From CAZODA01 sp964578485 (GTDB lineage Bacteria; Bacteroidota; Bacteroidia; Bacteroidales; Marinilabiliaceae): a stretch of DNA of 44,451 nucleotides. Positions 1-7,317 of this stretch are shown in pieces. Position numbers and translations under genes: made by a program. The stretch covers positions 1 to 44,451 of the forward strand of contig CAZODA010000024.1 in assembly GCA_964578485.1 (NCBI GenBank), given 5' to 3'. Numbering within the stretch: position 1 is the first letter of the stretch; every line of letters begins with the position of its first letter. Below the pieces are notes generated by a model, which worked only from the letters and a program-made list of their open reading frames with translations, was not told where the DNA came from and did no database searches.

Positions 1-60
1 AAATGAAGAAATGAAGAAATGAAGAAATGAAGAAATGAAGAAATGAAGAAATGAAGAAAT
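1..60. repeat. 8-bp tandem repeat at the left edge
   Basis: The unit aaatgaag is repeated about 7.5 times without error and runs off the left window edge, so its full length is unknown. It lies outside any supported gene. The unit length (8) is not a multiple of 3, so copy-number change would shift frame if it lay inside a gene to the left. It may be a variable-number repeat. Confidence 0.9.
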
Positions 61-137
61 TAGTAGATTAGCAGATGTGTTAATTAGCAGATTAGTAGAT
101 TAGTAGATTAGCTGATGTGATGATTAGCTGATTAAGT
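61..137. repeat. degenerate gattag/attagcagat-type intergenic repeat
   Basis: A run of imperfect short units (tagtagatta, gcagatgtg, attagctgat) directly follows the tandem repeat. Very similar wording recurs at 36141-36187. Such low-complexity stretches are common between genes in this phylum, from general knowledge. No coding frame or promoter is visible. Confidence 0.7.
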
Positions 138-299
138 CATCGGATTTAACCAAATTTTCACGAATTTATACGCTGAAGGCTTCTACCGGTTTGAATCATG
201 CAAGAATATAATTTTCGTATAATGATTTTTACTAATTTCTTTGAAACCACGAAGTGGTGATATTATTGTAGTGAACAAATATGTTATCATATCATAAGA

Positions 300-355
300 T
301 CCCGTCGATATAACATAATAATAACATTAACCATGAGCTAAAAATCTCGACGGGA
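300..355. repeat. inverted repeat with tcccgtcga arms
   Basis: The arms tcccgtcga (300-308) and tcgacggga (347-355) are exact reverse complements separated by 38 bp of AT-rich sequence. The arms are far richer in GC than their surroundings. No U-tract follows either side, so this is not a standard terminator. It could be the end structure of a small non-autonomous element or a structured RNA. Confidence 0.6.
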
Positions 356-496
356 GAAATTATTGTATTTCTTTTGTATTTATGGTATTTGTATATTAAT
401 TCTTTTGTGCTCAAGCTGCAAGGGCTTCTACTTTTTTAAATGTTCCCAAAACAGGATGCTTCGGGTACATTAAAAAAAGAAGTAATAGTTAAAATG

Positions 497-532
497 AAAA
501 AGAGCCCACCAACGTTATGGCGGACTCTTTTT
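497..532. terminator. bidirectional hairpin terminator
   Basis: Arms 497-510 and 519-532 pair over 14 positions with two mismatches around an 8-nt loop. Each strand ends in a run of five T. On the minus strand it lies about 125 nt past the stop of the CE15-like gene (657), so it probably ends that transcript. It would also stop plus-strand transcription entering from the left. Confidence 0.75.
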
Positions 533-656
533 ACCTTAACCCTAACCCAATAACAAATATATAAACACACAAAACAAAACGCAAGGATTTTAAAGAATTA
601 TTTTAACTTAATTGTTAAAATTAAGCTTTTTTAACAGTTGAGGGCGAAAATCACAA

Positions 657-1967
657 TTAATGCATTTCACAAAAGTCCATCCAGGTATTCCACTCTAAAT
701 CAGTAGTGCTATGAATTCCGGGCCGGATAAAATACCCCAATTCAGCCCCTATCAAAACATTTTCTTCCGGGAATTGGCTTTCAATAAATCCCTGGGCCCC
801 ATATAGCTCATAAACTTTGGATGCTTCAACTAACATATCAAACTGTCCTGATGGGTTAGTCCATTGATCATCGGTAGCATTAGTCAATAATAAAGGTCTT
901 GGTGCCACCATCGCTATGAGGCAATGTTGATCGAAGGGCAATCTATTCACTTGATTATTAAACTCTTTAAAATTACCATTAAACCATAAAGGAAACCTTG
1001 AGTTAATATCTGAAACACTTTCTCCAATTTGTGATCTTGACGGAGCTGCCCCACCGCAACCCGATTGAGAAGGAATAACAATAGATATACGATCATCAAA
1101 AGCACCGGCTACTAAGGCTGCCTTACCTAATCTTGAATGTCCTATTACAATAATTTTCTCCGGATCAACATCTTCTATTAAAACATCAACTCCCCTATGA
1201 AGTCCCCATGCCCAGGCAGCAATCTGCCCCCATTCTGAATTCTCAGGCACACATCGGTCTGAAGGAAGATATTCCTTTTGAATACCACTAATGCAGCCTT
1301 TAAAATTACTTACTTGGCTATAATCGGGACTTATCTCACCTGCATAGATTGTTGCAACGCCATAGCCCCTGTCTATAATCATTTCAAAGGGCCATTCATC
1401 TGATCGTATCCCACGCTGATCATCTGTTGCTATTGGCTGATCAGAACCGGTCCATTCGGGGTTAACCCAAACATTGGGCAGGGGAATTTCGGGAAAATCT
1501 GCAACAGTATGATTACCAACAAAGTTTAAACCGATAAAAACTGAGTTTTTCCAATCGGAGGAATTTGGTAAAAGCAATAACATAGAAAAAGAAGATCCTT
1601 CATGTTCCGGGCTTACTTTAATTATTTTTAATGTTGCCTTCCCTTCAAAAAAAGAAGAATTGGAATATTCTACATGAATTTCAGGTTTTTTTAAATATTC
1701 AGGAAAGTAGCCATACATATAATATTGGAATAATTCAGCCAATTCAGGCTTTCTATTCTTTTCCCACTCATAAATAGTGGCTACATTTTTACCGTTCATC
1801 ATTGTCAAAACATCAGGCAATTCTTCTATTTCCGGTAAGTCTGAAACAGGGAGCAATTCAACTTTTGTTGAACCCGATTTGGATGAACAAAGCCCGCATC
1901 CGCTATTCGAAATTAAGGTCAACAAAAATAATAAAAGAAAATAAGGAAAGAATTTAAATTTAATCAT
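657..1967 (-). CDS. CE15-family glucuronoyl esterase-like lipoprotein
   Basis: Predicted alpha/beta-hydrolase of carbohydrate esterase family 15. Characterised members cut the ester between lignin alcohols and the 4-O-methylglucuronic acid side chains of glucuronoxylan. The N-terminus is hydrophobic and ends in a lipobox-like SNSGC with Cys24, so the 436-residue protein is probably a surface or periplasmic lipoprotein. The nucleophile motif GHSRLGKAAL puts catalytic Ser at 278. The following QSGCGGAAPSR (301-311) is the family block lining the active site. RPGIHS supplies the likely catalytic His419. The acidic triad member is not certain: Asp366/Asp367 in the ATDDQW stretch or an earlier Glu are candidates. 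It is divergent from the glycoside hydrolase gene at 2230. A broader acetyl-xylan-esterase-like role is possible, but the GHSRxGKAAL signature favours CE15. Confidence 0.88.
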   Translation of the reverse strand: MIKFKFFPYFLLLFLLTLISNSGCGLCSSKSGSTKVELLPVSDLPEIEELPDVLTMMNGKNVATIYEWEKNRKPELAELFQYYMYGYFPEYLKKPEIHVEYSNSSFFEGKATLKIIKVSPEHEGSSFSMLLLLPNSSDWKNSVFIGLNFVGNHTVADFPEIPLPNVWVNPEWTGSDQPIATDDQRGIRSDEWPFEMIIDRGYGVATIYAGEISPDYSQVSNFKGCISGIQKEYLPSDRCVPENSEWGQIAAWAWGLHRGVDVLIEDVDPEKIIVIGHSRLGKAALVAGAFDDRISIVIPSQSGCGGAAPSRSQIGESVSDINSRFPLWFNGNFKEFNNQVNRLPFDQHCLIAMVAPRPLLLTNATDDQWTNPSGQFDMLVEASKVYELYGAQGFIESQFPEENVLIGAELGYFIRPGIHSTTDLEWNTWMDFCEMH

Positions 1968-2229
1968 AATAAAGCTGTATTTTATGGATAGTTAAATTGT
2001 AAAAAATAGTGAACCTTAATTATTTATATCAATCAGAACAATTCTTAGCAGCAATTTATAAACAAATAAGCTTAACAATATTAAAAAAATTATTTGATTT
2101 TTTAATAAAAATATGTTAAAGGGAGAAAACAATTAAATTATGAGGCTGAAAATCTTTAAAATTGACATTAAAAACTACATTGAAATATATCGTTTTCCCT
2201 TTTTTGAAATAAAATTAATATAAGCTACC

Positions 2230-5019
2230 ATGTCTAAACTTAATATTTCGTTTTATATTTTAATTTCTGTGTTTCTTGGAACTCAGCAGGTTCATTCGCA
2301 AATAGACAGTAAGGAAAATACAGCTGCAAGCACCAGTGACTATATTATTATTCATCCAACAGCTGATAGAACAGTATATTTTGATATTTCGGACCAAGGA
2401 GAGCATAAGCCAATAATTTGGGGACTTGATCTTGCATGGTTGAGTAGGGAAAATATAATCCGTGGCATAGCTTTTATGGCTGCCGAAAACGTCAATATTA
2501 TAAGATCTTCCTTTACTCCTACAGCTCCTTTATTAAATGGGGAATTACAAAACACTGAAATGAGAAGGCTCAATGAAAGATTGAATATCATTGATATGTT
2601 GCCTCCGGAGACTCAAATTGTCTTAAATTGTGATCATCCTTCAGTTGACCCGTGGTTTACAGGGAATGCAGAACGATGGGCTCAGCTTATTGATATAACT
2701 ACTCAACATCATGAAGAGAGAGGTAGAACTGTTATTTCTGTTTCTCCTTTTAATGAACCGGATTATGGTTGGGGTCAAGGTACAATTGAGGATTTTTATA
2801 ATATAGCAGGCGAACTTAGGAGTAATCCCCGCTTTGAGAATATCAGAATTTCGGGAGGCAACACTCTTGATGCTGATAAAGCCCTAACATGGTATAATTT
2901 TCTGAAAGGTCGATTAGATGAAGGAAACACACATCAGTTAGCCGGAAGTTTTGCTTCCTATGCTGCTTTTTTTGAAAGTGTGAGAGCAAACGGCCACCAC
3001 GCCACAAATGATGAGCTACATAATGTAATGGAAGCAATGGTGGGTGTTGAATATGGTATGCAGACCGGGATATGGTGGGGTACGGCAGAGCTTGCACGTG
3101 GGGAATTTGTAAAAGCCAGCCATGGTGAAAGATTAGGATATGCAGAGCATCGTCAAAACTGGACTGCGGCATCAGTTTACAGAAATCCTGAAGGTAAAGT
3201 ACAAGCTTTTGGAGGCACTTCTGAACGACAAGCAGCAACTACCACCTATAACTTTTATTCTTATGATAGGGATGTTTTTTATGATGGTCATGGACCTCAA
3301 AGAAAATATACGATGACTTTGCCGGGTGGTACAGGATACCAACAAGGACAAAGCAATGCTGAACGAATGGTTAATATTACTTGGGGCGACGATGTACAAC
3401 CGGTAATTGACGGAAAATATCTGCTGGTTAATAGAAATAGCGGAAAAATTATTGAGGTGGAAAATGGAGTTTATGCCCCAGGTGGCAAGCTGATTCAAAA
3501 CAATTATGAAGGACGAAATTATCAACAATGGAAAGTAACACCGGTAAATCCACGAATAGGAGGAGATTTTAGTTATTTCACCATTAGTGCTGTACATAGT
3601 GAAAAAGCAATGGATGTCAATAATTGGGATCTAAATAACAATGCAAATATAATTGCTTGGGACGACACAAAAGGGTCAAATCAACAATGGTTTCTTGAAT
3701 ATATTGAAGATGGCTGGTTTTATATACGCAGCCGACATAGTGCAAAATGTTTAGATATTTATGAAAGTGCTACAAACGAGGGAGCAAAAATAATCCAATA
3801 TGAAAAGAATAATTCTTACAGTCAGCATTGGCGCTTCCTCCCTATTAATGCCGAGATAGAATTTGAGGCTCCTAATGCTCCGGCAGGTTTAAATGCTGAG
3901 GCAAATAATCAATCTATTTTATTGCAATGGAGCAAAAACCTTGAAAGCGATATTGCCGACTATACTATTTACAGGTCTGAAACATCGGGAGGTCCATATC
4001 ATGTAATTGGACGTAATGTTGTTCAAACTGCTTTTGTTGATAATACCATAAATGAAGGCCAAAAGTATTATTATGTAATTAGGGCCTTTGATCACTCCTT
4101 TAACCGATCTGAATATTCAAATGAAGTTTCGGCACTTGCAAATGGCGAAAAAGATTTAATCCTTCACTTTGCTTTTAATGATAATATACTGGATAGCTCA
4201 TCAAATCTTTTTAATAGTGTACATTCGGATGAGGCAGAATATACAGAAGGAATAAATAATTCTAAAGCACTAAAGCTAAATGGAAATAACAGCTTCTTAA
4301 AACTCTCGCCCTATCTTACAAAACATGAAGAAATATCTCTTGCGTGTTGGGTCAACTGGACCGGGGGAACTTCTTCACAACGTATATTTGAATTTAGTAA
4401 TGAGGATAATCAAGAAATGTTTCTTATTCCCGGAGTGCACTTTGTTATTAAAGATAAGGATAAAGAACTAATACTTAGTGCGCCGAGATTAACTGTGGGT
4501 GAATGGGCACATTTAGCTGTAACTATCAGCAGTTCTCAAGTATGCTTGTATGTAAATGGCATTCTCGTAGATGAGGCAGCAAATATTTTCAATCTGCCAT
4601 TTAATTTTAAAGCTGTCAGCAACTATATTGGAAAAAGTCGAAGCCCATCAATAAAACTCTTCAATGGTGCAATAGATGACTTCAAAATATACAACTATGC
4701 TGTTCCTACCGATACCATTGTAAAGTTAAATGAATTAATAACAAATATTGAAAAATCAACAATGGGAACAACACAAAAAGAATTTAATGTTTACCCGCTA
4801 CCTGCGAAAGATATGTTGCATATTGATTTTAAAACAAAAGAGTATGCAGAAGCAGTCATTGAAATTTATAATGCAAATGGCAGCTCTGTAAAAATTAAAA
4901 ATGTTAATGAAAAGGAAAATGTAATAATCAGTGTTGCTGACTTAAAACCAGGAGTATATATTTTAAAAATTTGCAATAAAAATGAAACAATAAGCAGAAA
5001 AATTATCATAAATAAATAA
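2230..5019 (+). CDS. T9SS-secreted multidomain glycoside hydrolase (TIM barrel, ricin-type lectin, FN3, LamG)
   Basis: A 929-residue secreted enzyme. Residues 1-23 are a signal peptide ending QVHSQ. Residues about 40-390 look like a (beta/alpha)8 glycoside hydrolase of clan GH-A type: SPFNEPD at 172-178 gives acid/base candidate Glu176, and the VGVEYG region (Glu274) or Glu267 may carry the nucleophile. I cannot name the family; GH30 or a relative is my best guess. Residues about 390-540 form a ricin-type beta-trefoil with repeated QQW/QHW motifs (432-434, 485-487, 532-534). An FN3 domain spans about 547-635 and a LamG/concanavalin-like domain about 640-825. The end, about 850-929, is a type IX secretion sorting domain (VYPLPAKD, LKPGVYILKI). 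Two carbohydrate-binding-type modules suggest a polysaccharide substrate. The GH16 gene follows 182 bp downstream on the same strand. Confidence 0.85.
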   Translation: MSKLNISFYILISVFLGTQQVHSQIDSKENTAASTSDYIIIHPTADRTVYFDISDQGEHKPIIWGLDLAWLSRENIIRGIAFMAAENVNIIRSSFTPTAPLLNGELQNTEMRRLNERLNIIDMLPPETQIVLNCDHPSVDPWFTGNAERWAQLIDITTQHHEERGRTVISVSPFNEPDYGWGQGTIEDFYNIAGELRSNPRFENIRISGGNTLDADKALTWYNFLKGRLDEGNTHQLAGSFASYAAFFESVRANGHHATNDELHNVMEAMVGVEYGMQTGIWWGTAELARGEFVKASHGERLGYAEHRQNWTAASVYRNPEGKVQAFGGTSERQAATTTYNFYSYDRDVFYDGHGPQRKYTMTLPGGTGYQQGQSNAERMVNITWGDDVQPVIDGKYLLVNRNSGKIIEVENGVYAPGGKLIQNNYEGRNYQQWKVTPVNPRIGGDFSYFTISAVHSEKAMDVNNWDLNNNANIIAWDDTKGSNQQWFLEYIEDGWFYIRSRHSAKCLDIYESATNEGAKIIQYEKNNSYSQHWRFLPINAEIEFEAPNAPAGLNAEANNQSILLQWSKNLESDIADYTIYRSETSGGPYHVIGRNVVQTAFVDNTINEGQKYYYVIRAFDHSFNRSEYSNEVSALANGEKDLILHFAFNDNILDSSSNLFNSVHSDEAEYTEGINNSKALKLNGNNSFLKLSPYLTKHEEISLACWVNWTGGTSSQRIFEFSNEDNQEMFLIPGVHFVIKDKDKELILSAPRLTVGEWAHLAVTISSSQVCLYVNGILVDEAANIFNLPFNFKAVSNYIGKSRSPSIKLFNGAIDDFKIYNYAVPTDTIVKLNELITNIEKSTMGTTQKEFNVYPLPAKDMLHIDFKTKEYAEAVIEIYNANGSSVKIKNVNEKENVIISVADLKPGVYILKICNKNETISRKIIINK

Positions 5020-5201
5020 TAAACCTTTGTATAATTATCCTGAATTAATTCATCAAAATAAAACATGAAAATATATTGTCACTAAGCATTTTAACAAAGA
5101 ATATATGCTGCTGCCAAGTTTTATCAACGAAAAATCCTTGGAAACAAAAAATGTAATTTTTAGATATTTATAAAAAACACCTAGACATAATTATTTAAAA
5201 T

Positions 5202-6143
5202 ATGAAAAACATTTGTGCTCTTTTTATAGCAATATTGCCATTAACAATTCAGGCTCAATCACCTACTAACAACAAGGATCTGATATATGACAAAGAAGAA
5301 TTAATTGCTTCAAATTTGGAAGGGGAAAAGCAAGATATTAAAAATCTTAGTTTAGCAACAGAATATGAAGGATGGGAACTCATTTGGAGCGAAGAGTTTG
5401 ATGGAAAGGTTTTGGACCAAACAATCTGGACAGCAGAAACAGGCTTTCAGAGAAATAGAGAGCTACAATGGTATAATGGCTTTAATAATCTCACTTGCGA
5501 AAATGGTGTTTTAAAAATAATAGGTAAAATTGAAAGACTTATTAATCCAAACTATGATCAGGGCAGTAGCGACTGGAGGAAAAATCGTCGTTATGCAGAA
5601 TTTACCTCATCAAGTATATCAACGAAAAACAGTAATAGCTGGCTTTACGGTCGTTTTGAAATAAGAGCAAAAATCCCGACCGCAAAAGGATCCTGGCCGG
5701 CAATATGGCTGTTGGGAACAAATAAAGAGTGGCCTTTAAATGGCGAAATAGATATTATGGAGTATTATTTAAAAGATAATATTCCTTCTATTTTAGCTAA
5801 TGCCGCGTGGGGAACTAATGAACGTTGGGTAGCTAAGTGGAATACATCAATTCATAAATTTTCCAATTTTATTGAAAGTGATCCTGAATGGGAACAAAAA
5901 TTTCATTTATGGAGAATGGATTGGGACAAGGATTACATTCGAATATATCTTGATGGATATCTATTAAATGAAATTGATTTAAAAGAAACAATAAATCCCG
6001 ATGGCTACAATCCATTTCATCATCCTCAATATATTATTTTAAATTTAGCAATAGGATCAAATGGTGGAATTCCTGATAAAGACCAGTTTCCACTAATTTA
6101 TGAAATAGATTACATTAGGATTTACCAACGAAATGTTGATTAA
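5202..6143 (+). CDS. GH16 endo-beta-glucanase (laminarinase-like)
   Basis: Glycoside hydrolase family 16, jelly-roll fold, acting on internal beta-linkages of glucans or galactans by a retaining mechanism. Residues 1-19 are a signal peptide ending IQAQS, so it is exported. The catalytic signature GEIDIMEYY lies at 181-189: Glu182 is the nucleophile, Asp184 the assisting residue and Glu187 the acid/base. WPAIWLLG just before it lines the cleft, and NAAWG and FHLWRMDW complete the usual GH16 pattern. The protein (313 aa) is a single catalytic domain after a roughly 55-residue linker; I see no CBM or sorting domain. GEIDIMEYY is typical of beta-1,3-glucanases, but agarases and porphyranases share the fold, so substrate is not proven. 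It lies on the same strand as the multidomain hydrolase upstream and may be co-expressed with it. Confidence 0.93.
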   Translation: MKNICALFIAILPLTIQAQSPTNNKDLIYDKEELIASNLEGEKQDIKNLSLATEYEGWELIWSEEFDGKVLDQTIWTAETGFQRNRELQWYNGFNNLTCENGVLKIIGKIERLINPNYDQGSSDWRKNRRYAEFTSSSISTKNSNSWLYGRFEIRAKIPTAKGSWPAIWLLGTNKEWPLNGEIDIMEYYLKDNIPSILANAAWGTNERWVAKWNTSIHKFSNFIESDPEWEQKFHLWRMDWDKDYIRIYLDGYLLNEIDLKETINPDGYNPFHHPQYIILNLAIGSNGGIPDKDQFPLIYEIDYIRIYQRNVD

Positions 6144-6190
6144 GAATATAAACTATAAATTTTCTCCTCTAAGTATGATGAGATAATTAG

Positions 6191-6263
6191 CGATTCCGGA
6201 GGGACTCGAACCCCCAACCTCCTGGGCCGTAACCAGGTGCTCTATCCATTAAGCTACGGAATC
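6191..6263 (-). tRNA. tRNA-Arg (anticodon ACG)
   Basis: Read on the minus strand, the 7-bp acceptor stem gattccg pairs with cggaatc. A D-arm (gctt...gagc), an anticodon stem cctgg/ccagg around loop ttacggc, and a T-arm with ttcgagt follow in the right places. The anticodon is ACG, which after A-to-I editing reads CGU/CGC/CGA. The discriminator base is G and no CCA is encoded. The gene lies downstream of the NigD-like gene on the same strand. Confidence 0.97.
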
Positions 6264-6401
6264 AAATATACATTTTAACACTTTTCTAAAATGATGTGCA
6301 AATATAACAACTTTGAATGAATAGAGAAACGTTTTGAAATGATATTTTATAGGGAAATTTTTATTGAAAATCAAATCATCAAAAGTAGCCCCCTAAATTT
6401 A

Positions 6402-6448
6402 GACATCCCGTGTCTGACTATTTTTGATGTCAGATGCCACGGGATGTC
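6402..6448. repeat. strong GC-rich hairpin between tRNA-Arg and the NigD-like gene
   Basis: Arms gacatcccgtg (6402-6412) and cacgggatgtc (6438-6448) are perfect 11-bp complements. Inside them tctgac/gtcaga pairs for 6 more bp around a 10-nt loop, with a 3-nt bulge on one side. There is no T-run on either strand, so it is not a classic intrinsic terminator. It lies 26 bp past the NigD-like stop codon and may protect that transcript's 3' end, or be a REP/MITE-like element. Confidence 0.75.
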
Positions 6449-6473
6449 ACACCACATTGCATTAAAGGCTCAA

Positions 6474-7154
6474 TTACTTATTATACTCAAATGTCAATTT
6501 TTTCTCAAAATCTTCCTCGTCACGGAAGTTTTTGGCCTTTAAAACAAATTGAACAGCATCACTTTCATCTTTTTTTAATCCATCTAAATTAAATGATACT
6601 GTACCCTTCATTGCATAGTTATAATAATCTTTATTACGATTATGTCTGAATTCAAGTACGGCAAGACCTTCTTCATTTGTTGGATTATCAACATCCTGTA
6701 CCAAATTTATGTAATGAATTGTTCCTCCTCCGGAATACGCAAACCTAATGGTAAAATAATCACCGGTAAACCAATATCCCTCAACACGTACAGGGTCATT
6801 GCCTATACTGTCGTTATTTTCAGGTGTTAACTGAAGTATTCCCTTGGTAAGAATTTCTGAAAGATCATTAACTTTCACATAGTAATCAGCATTTCCTGTA
6901 GCATCACCCAAAATGGTATAATTAACCCAAACTCTTTGGCCATCTTTTGTATTGAAATGTAAAACGTTAGATGCCGATGGGTATAGACGGTCGCCATTAT
7001 CAGTTACTATGATATAAGGACTAACATCAGTTTTTTCAATAGTTGCGGTTGTAACCCAATAATCACCCAATGAATATCCGTCATCATCAAGGCATCCCTG
7101 AAAACCAATCAATATAAAACCTGCAATTAATGCTAAAATAATTTTTCTCATCAT
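6474..7154 (-). CDS. NigD-like lipoprotein
   Basis: Matches the NigD-like family of Bacteroidales lipoproteins in length (about 225 aa), N-terminal lipobox (LIGFQGC) and two-domain beta-rich layout. It opens after the lipid Cys with acidic residues and a YWVTTATIE-type strand typical of the family, and ends in a strand-rich domain with VSFNLDGLK and LTFEYNK. NigD was named from a Bacteroides bacteriocin locus; its biochemical role is unknown. I chose the ATG at 7154 rather than the upstream ATG at 7166: GGAGG (7160-7164, minus strand) sits 5 nt before it, and the longer start would place this Shine-Dalgarno sequence inside the coding region. With this start the lipid Cys is residue 21. No bacteriocin gene is nearby. 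The 151-bp gap upstream is divergent with the M23 peptidase. Confidence 0.85.
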   Translation of the reverse strand: MMRKIILALIAGFILIGFQGCLDDDGYSLGDYWVTTATIEKTDVSPYIIVTDNGDRLYPSASNVLHFNTKDGQRVWVNYTILGDATGNADYYVKVNDLSEILTKGILQLTPENNDSIGNDPVRVEGYWFTGDYFTIRFAYSGGGTIHYINLVQDVDNPTNEEGLAVLEFRHNRNKDYYNYAMKGTVSFNLDGLKKDESDAVQFVLKAKNFRDEEDFEKKLTFEYNK

Positions 7155-7317
7155 TTTATCCTCCATTTTTTATAAATTTTCAAACTTCACTATATCTTAT
7201 CAGATGAAAAACTTTTAAAAGGTTGCTTTTTAATTACTACAAAAATCATCCCAAAAGCATATTTTAACAAACAATAATGATTATTTTTGAACCTGAAACT
7301 GCATTAAACACTATACT

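Larger units (their letters stand above)
138..656. other. 519-bp intergenic region
   Basis: I see no gene here. It holds a short palindrome accac-gaa-gtggt at 246-258, a 9-bp inverted repeat at 300-355 and a terminator hairpin at 497-532. The rest is AT-rich and in-frame stops prevent any convincing ORF. The 240-360 stretch resembles dispersed intergenic repeats I recall from this phylum, but that needs a genome-wide search. Confidence 0.6.

Noticed and set aside
1..60. Tandem 8-mers considered as CRISPR or coding repeat
   Set aside because: Unit too short for CRISPR; no frame shows a supported protein.
2843..3597. Two minus-strand open frames within the multidomain hydrolase
   Set aside because: Antisense shadows of a gene with clear domains and signal peptide.
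6339..6542. 67-codon plus-strand frame after tRNA-Arg
   Set aside because: It runs through the hairpin at 6402-6448 and into the antisense of the NigD-like gene; no family likeness.
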